In this document: piece after piece, positions 61,739-64,000 of the stretch
Layout: the number at the start of each line of letters is the position of its first letter
How positions within the stretch are numbered: position 1 is the first letter of the stretch
Notes under the pieces: model-generated
What the model saw: the letters and a program-made list of their open reading frames with translations, nothing else
Told to the model about the DNA's origin: nothing
Database searches by the model: none
Source of the DNA: Kordiimonadales bacterium IMCC3096
GTDB lineage: Bacteria > Pseudomonadota > Alphaproteobacteria > Minwuiales > Minwuiaceae
Reading direction: 5' to 3'
DNA: 64,000 nt
NCBI GenBank assembly: GCA_016865035.1
Contig: CP018227.1
Coordinates: 2,881,501 to 2,945,500, forward strand
Made by a program: the position numbers and the translations under genes

Positions 61739-63154
61739 ATGACCGATTACCATCGCTGGACTGCTGTGGAGGCGGTGCGTCGCCTGCGGAACGGCGATGT
61801 CACGCCCCTGGAACTGATCGACGCTGCGGCGGCGCGCATCGCGGCCGTGGAGCCATCCGTCAATGCGCTGCCGACACTCTGTCTTGACCGTGCGCGGGAG
61901 CGCGCGCTGAACCTGCCGCGTCCCGTTGGCGACGATCCCGGCCACCTGTTCGGGCTGCCCGTCGTCATCAAGGACCTGACGGCGGTGGCAGGGGTGCGCA
62001 CGACCTTCGGGTCTTCTGTCTTCACCGACCATGTGCCGCAGGCCAGTGACATGCTGGTCACCCGGCTGGAGGATCGGGCCGCGTCGATCATCGCCAAGTC
62101 GAACACGCCCGAGTTCGGGGCGGGTGCCCAGACCTTCAACGATGTCTTCGGCATCACGCGCAATCCCTGGAACACGGCACTGACGCCCGGTGGCTCATCG
62201 GGCGGATCGGCGGTGGCGGTCACGACGGGGGAAGCCTGGCTGGCCCATGGTGGCGATCTGGGCGGGTCGCTGCGCATTCCGGCAAGCTTCTGTGGCTGTG
62301 TCGGTCTGCGCCCCAGTCCGGGGCGGGTGCCGCGCGGACCGGTGCCGCTGCCCTTCAACCCGAACTGGGTCGACGGGCCGATTGCACGCACTGTCGGGGA
62401 TGTTGCGCTGTTCCTCGATGCCCTGGGAGGTATCCATGACCGTGACCCGATTTCGCTTCCGCGCCCGTCGCGCAGTTTCCAGTCCGCCCTTGGCAGTGTC
62501 CGGCCCCCGCGCCGTATCGCGTTCTCCATGGATCTCGGGGCATCCCCCGTCCACCCGGCAGTTCGCTCAGGAATCCAGGCCGCACTGAAGGTCTTCGCGG
62601 ACATGGGCACGGAGATCGTGCCGCTGGACATGGAATTCGCCGACGCAGAGCCCATGTTCCAGACAGTGCGGGCGGCGCAGTTTGCAGGTGACCACGCCGA
62701 GACGCTTGCCCGGCACCGCGAGAAGCTGAAGCCGGAAGTGGTCTGGAACATCGAGAAGGGCATGGCACTGACAGCGGACGACATCGGTCAGGCAGAACGG
62801 GCGCGGGGTGACCTCTACCAGCGGTTCGTGCGGCAGTTCGACACTGTGGACCTGATCGTCCTGCCGACCGTGAACACACCGCCTTTCCCCGTGGAGGTGC
62901 GGTATCTGGAGGAACTGGATGGGCAGACGTTCGACAGTTATGTCTCCTGGCTGCTGATGACATTCGCCATCAGCCTGACGACCTGTCCCGCGATCTCGGT
63001 TCCCTGCGGCTTCACCGACGACGGACTGCCGCTTGGACTTCAGCTTGTGGCGGGTCCCAGGGATGAGGCAAACCTGCTCGGCATGGCGCGCCACTTCGAA
63101 GATGCCGCCGGCCTGCGTGACCGTCTGCCGATTGATCCGATTGTGAGGCACTGA
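61739..63154 (+). CDS. Amidase signature family enzyme
   Basis: This 471-residue amidase has the Ser-cisSer-Lys triad: Lys in GLPVVIKDLTAVAGVRTTFGS, and the glycine/serine-rich TPGGSSGGSAVAV followed by HGGDLGGSLRIPASFCGCVGLRPSPGRVP. It hydrolyses amide bonds of unknown substrates. GatA is unlikely because gatB and gatC are absent. The ATG at 61739 gives a normal N-terminus; no clear ribosome site is visible. The next gene starts inside its stop codon (TGATG). Confidence 0.9.
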   Translation: MTDYHRWTAVEAVRRLRNGDVTPLELIDAAAARIAAVEPSVNALPTLCLDRARERALNLPRPVGDDPGHLFGLPVVIKDLTAVAGVRTTFGSSVFTDHVPQASDMLVTRLEDRAASIIAKSNTPEFGAGAQTFNDVFGITRNPWNTALTPGGSSGGSAVAVTTGEAWLAHGGDLGGSLRIPASFCGCVGLRPSPGRVPRGPVPLPFNPNWVDGPIARTVGDVALFLDALGGIHDRDPISLPRPSRSFQSALGSVRPPRRIAFSMDLGASPVHPAVRSGIQAALKVFADMGTEIVPLDMEFADAEPMFQTVRAAQFAGDHAETLARHREKLKPEVVWNIEKGMALTADDIGQAERARGDLYQRFVRQFDTVDLIVLPTVNTPPFPVEVRYLEELDGQTFDSYVSWLLMTFAISLTTCPAISVPCGFTDDGLPLGLQLVAGPRDEANLLGMARHFEDAAGLRDRLPIDPIVRH

Positions 63155-63903
63155 TGCTTGGAACCATCATTTCCGGCGGCCTGAAGGGGCTGACCCAGAT
63201 CCTGGCCGACCCGGCATTGCGCCGCATCTTCTGGCGGACGCTGCTGCTGGCGCTCGTCGCCTATGCGATCGCGGGCGGCCTGGCCTGGCTGGTTGTCGAC
63301 TACTTCCTCAATTTCGATGTTTCCTGGCTTCCGGACTTCGTCGTGAGCTGGCTGCGGGGATTCCTGGAGGCCAGCGTCATGCTGGGCGTGATCGGGCTGA
63401 TGTGGGCGATCTTTCCGGCGGTCTTCACCGGGCTGTCCTCCATCTTCCTTGATGAGGCCGCGCTGGCGGTGGAGAAGCGCCACTATCCGATGGACGCACC
63501 GGGGACGGAACCTGCCTTCTGGCCGTCGATGCGGCGGACACTGCAGTTCACGCTGCTGGTGGTCTTCATCAATATCCTGCTGATGCCGCTCTATCTGGTC
63601 GGCCTGTTTCTGCCGCCGCTGAACCTGATCCTCTACTACGGCGTGAACGGTTACTTCCTGGGGCGGGAATATTTCGAGCTGGTGGGGTACCGGCACCTGG
63701 ACGAGGGCGCGGTCTTCACCACACGCAGACGCAACGGCACCGTGTGCATGCTTGCGGGCGCCCTGATCGCGTTCGCGCTCACAATTCCGTTTCTCAACCT
63801 GCTCGTACCGGTAGCGGCTGCGGCGATGATGGTGCATGTTTACAAGGAATTGGGTCGTCGGGGGCGAATCGTCACTGCTCGGGACAGCACGCCTGTCCGC
63901 TGA
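63154..63903 (+). CDS. EI24/CysZ-like membrane protein
   Basis: This 249-residue integral membrane protein has about six helices and EI24-domain character: GLSSIFLDEAALAVEKRHYP after helix two, LLVVFINILLMPLYLVGLFLPPLNLILYYGVNGYFLGREYFELVGYRHLD, and a final hydrophobic pair before a basic tail. The family includes the sulfate permease CysZ, but most alphaproteobacterial members are uncharacterised. It is coupled to the amidase gene by a 1-bp overlap. Confidence 0.82.
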   Translation: MLGTIISGGLKGLTQILADPALRRIFWRTLLLALVAYAIAGGLAWLVVDYFLNFDVSWLPDFVVSWLRGFLEASVMLGVIGLMWAIFPAVFTGLSSIFLDEAALAVEKRHYPMDAPGTEPAFWPSMRRTLQFTLLVVFINILLMPLYLVGLFLPPLNLILYYGVNGYFLGREYFELVGYRHLDEGAVFTTRRRNGTVCMLAGALIAFALTIPFLNLLVPVAAAAMMVHVYKELGRRGRIVTARDSTPVR

Positions 63904-63930
63904 TGCAGGGACTGAAGAACAGGGAATGCT

Positions 63931-64000
63931 GTGTTCAGGAACCGCAACGAGACGCCGGAGAGATCCGGTGACGAAAAGGCCGATACCGGGTTGCCGAAGC
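63931..64000 (+). CDS. Start of a further gene cut by the right window edge
   Basis: A GTG at 63931 preceded by AGGGA opens a frame reading VFRNRNETPERSGDEKADTG that is still open at the window end. The codon pattern is coding-like and it follows the EI24-like gene by 27 bp. Too little is visible to name it; an ATG at 63927 in another frame is less convincing. Confidence 0.4.
   Translation, partial: MFRNRNETPERSGDEKADTGLPK

Overview
The window is GC-rich (roughly 65% by eye), densely packed chromosomal DNA of an alphaproteobacterium, most likely a flagellated member of Rhodospirillales or a relative. The clues are the orders murA–DUF2948–hisG–hisD–UPF0262–small phosphatase, fliL–fliM–DUF6468–motE, and rplU–rpmA–obgE–proB–proA–nadD–rsfS–rlmH–gpmI–envC–ctpA–deacetylase–rppH. 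I see no rRNA, tRNA, CRISPR array, transposase or integrase.

Layout. 1-1.9 kb: an AraC regulator cut by the window edge and two SnoaL-like genes. 2-5.9 kb: secA, divergent from a parvulin-type periplasmic isomerase. 5.9-10.9 kb: an islet of six overlapping genes encoding a dlt-like envelope acylation pathway (carrier-fused AMP ligase, SGNH transferase, MBOAT, DltX-like microprotein, PglD-like acetyltransferase, unknown). It is flanked by 51-bp direct repeats that duplicate the 3' end of the neighbouring phosphatase gene. 10.8-15.7 kb: phosphatase, UPF0262, hisD, hisG, DUF2948, murA and a small basic protein. 15.9-16.7 kb: cupin and pterin dehydratase. 16.7-17.4 kb: an AT-rich gap holding a decayed gene with two in-frame TGA codons. 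17.4-19 kb: DMT exporter and GST. 19.1-22.6 kb: STAS protein, metallo-hydrolase and CHASE2/SpoIIE phosphatase, a partner-switching type module. 22.7-29.1 kb: oxidoreductases, proC, a class V aminotransferase, a PAS protein and rmuC.

29.2-40 kb is a flagellar locus: flgF-flgG-flgA-flgH on one side behind a good sigma-54 type promoter, and fliL, fliM, DUF6468, motE, two MotB-like proteins and a 978-residue repeat protein on the other. 40.4-43.5 kb carries a Wzz/BY-kinase with a tyrosine-rich tail and a membrane partner, again behind a sigma-54-like site.

43.5-58.3 kb is the conserved housekeeping block for envelope, proline, NAD and ribosome functions. A divergent SHMT-like gene and a LysR regulator sit inside it, and nadD and rsfS share one uninterrupted reading frame. 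58.5-64 kb has a thioesterase, a membrane 2Fe-2S adenylate cyclase, a PfkB kinase, an amidase and an EI24-like membrane protein.

The most promising unusual system is the acylation islet. It looks like a compact trans-membrane acyl-relay pathway acquired as one unit. Its substrate cannot be read from the sequence.
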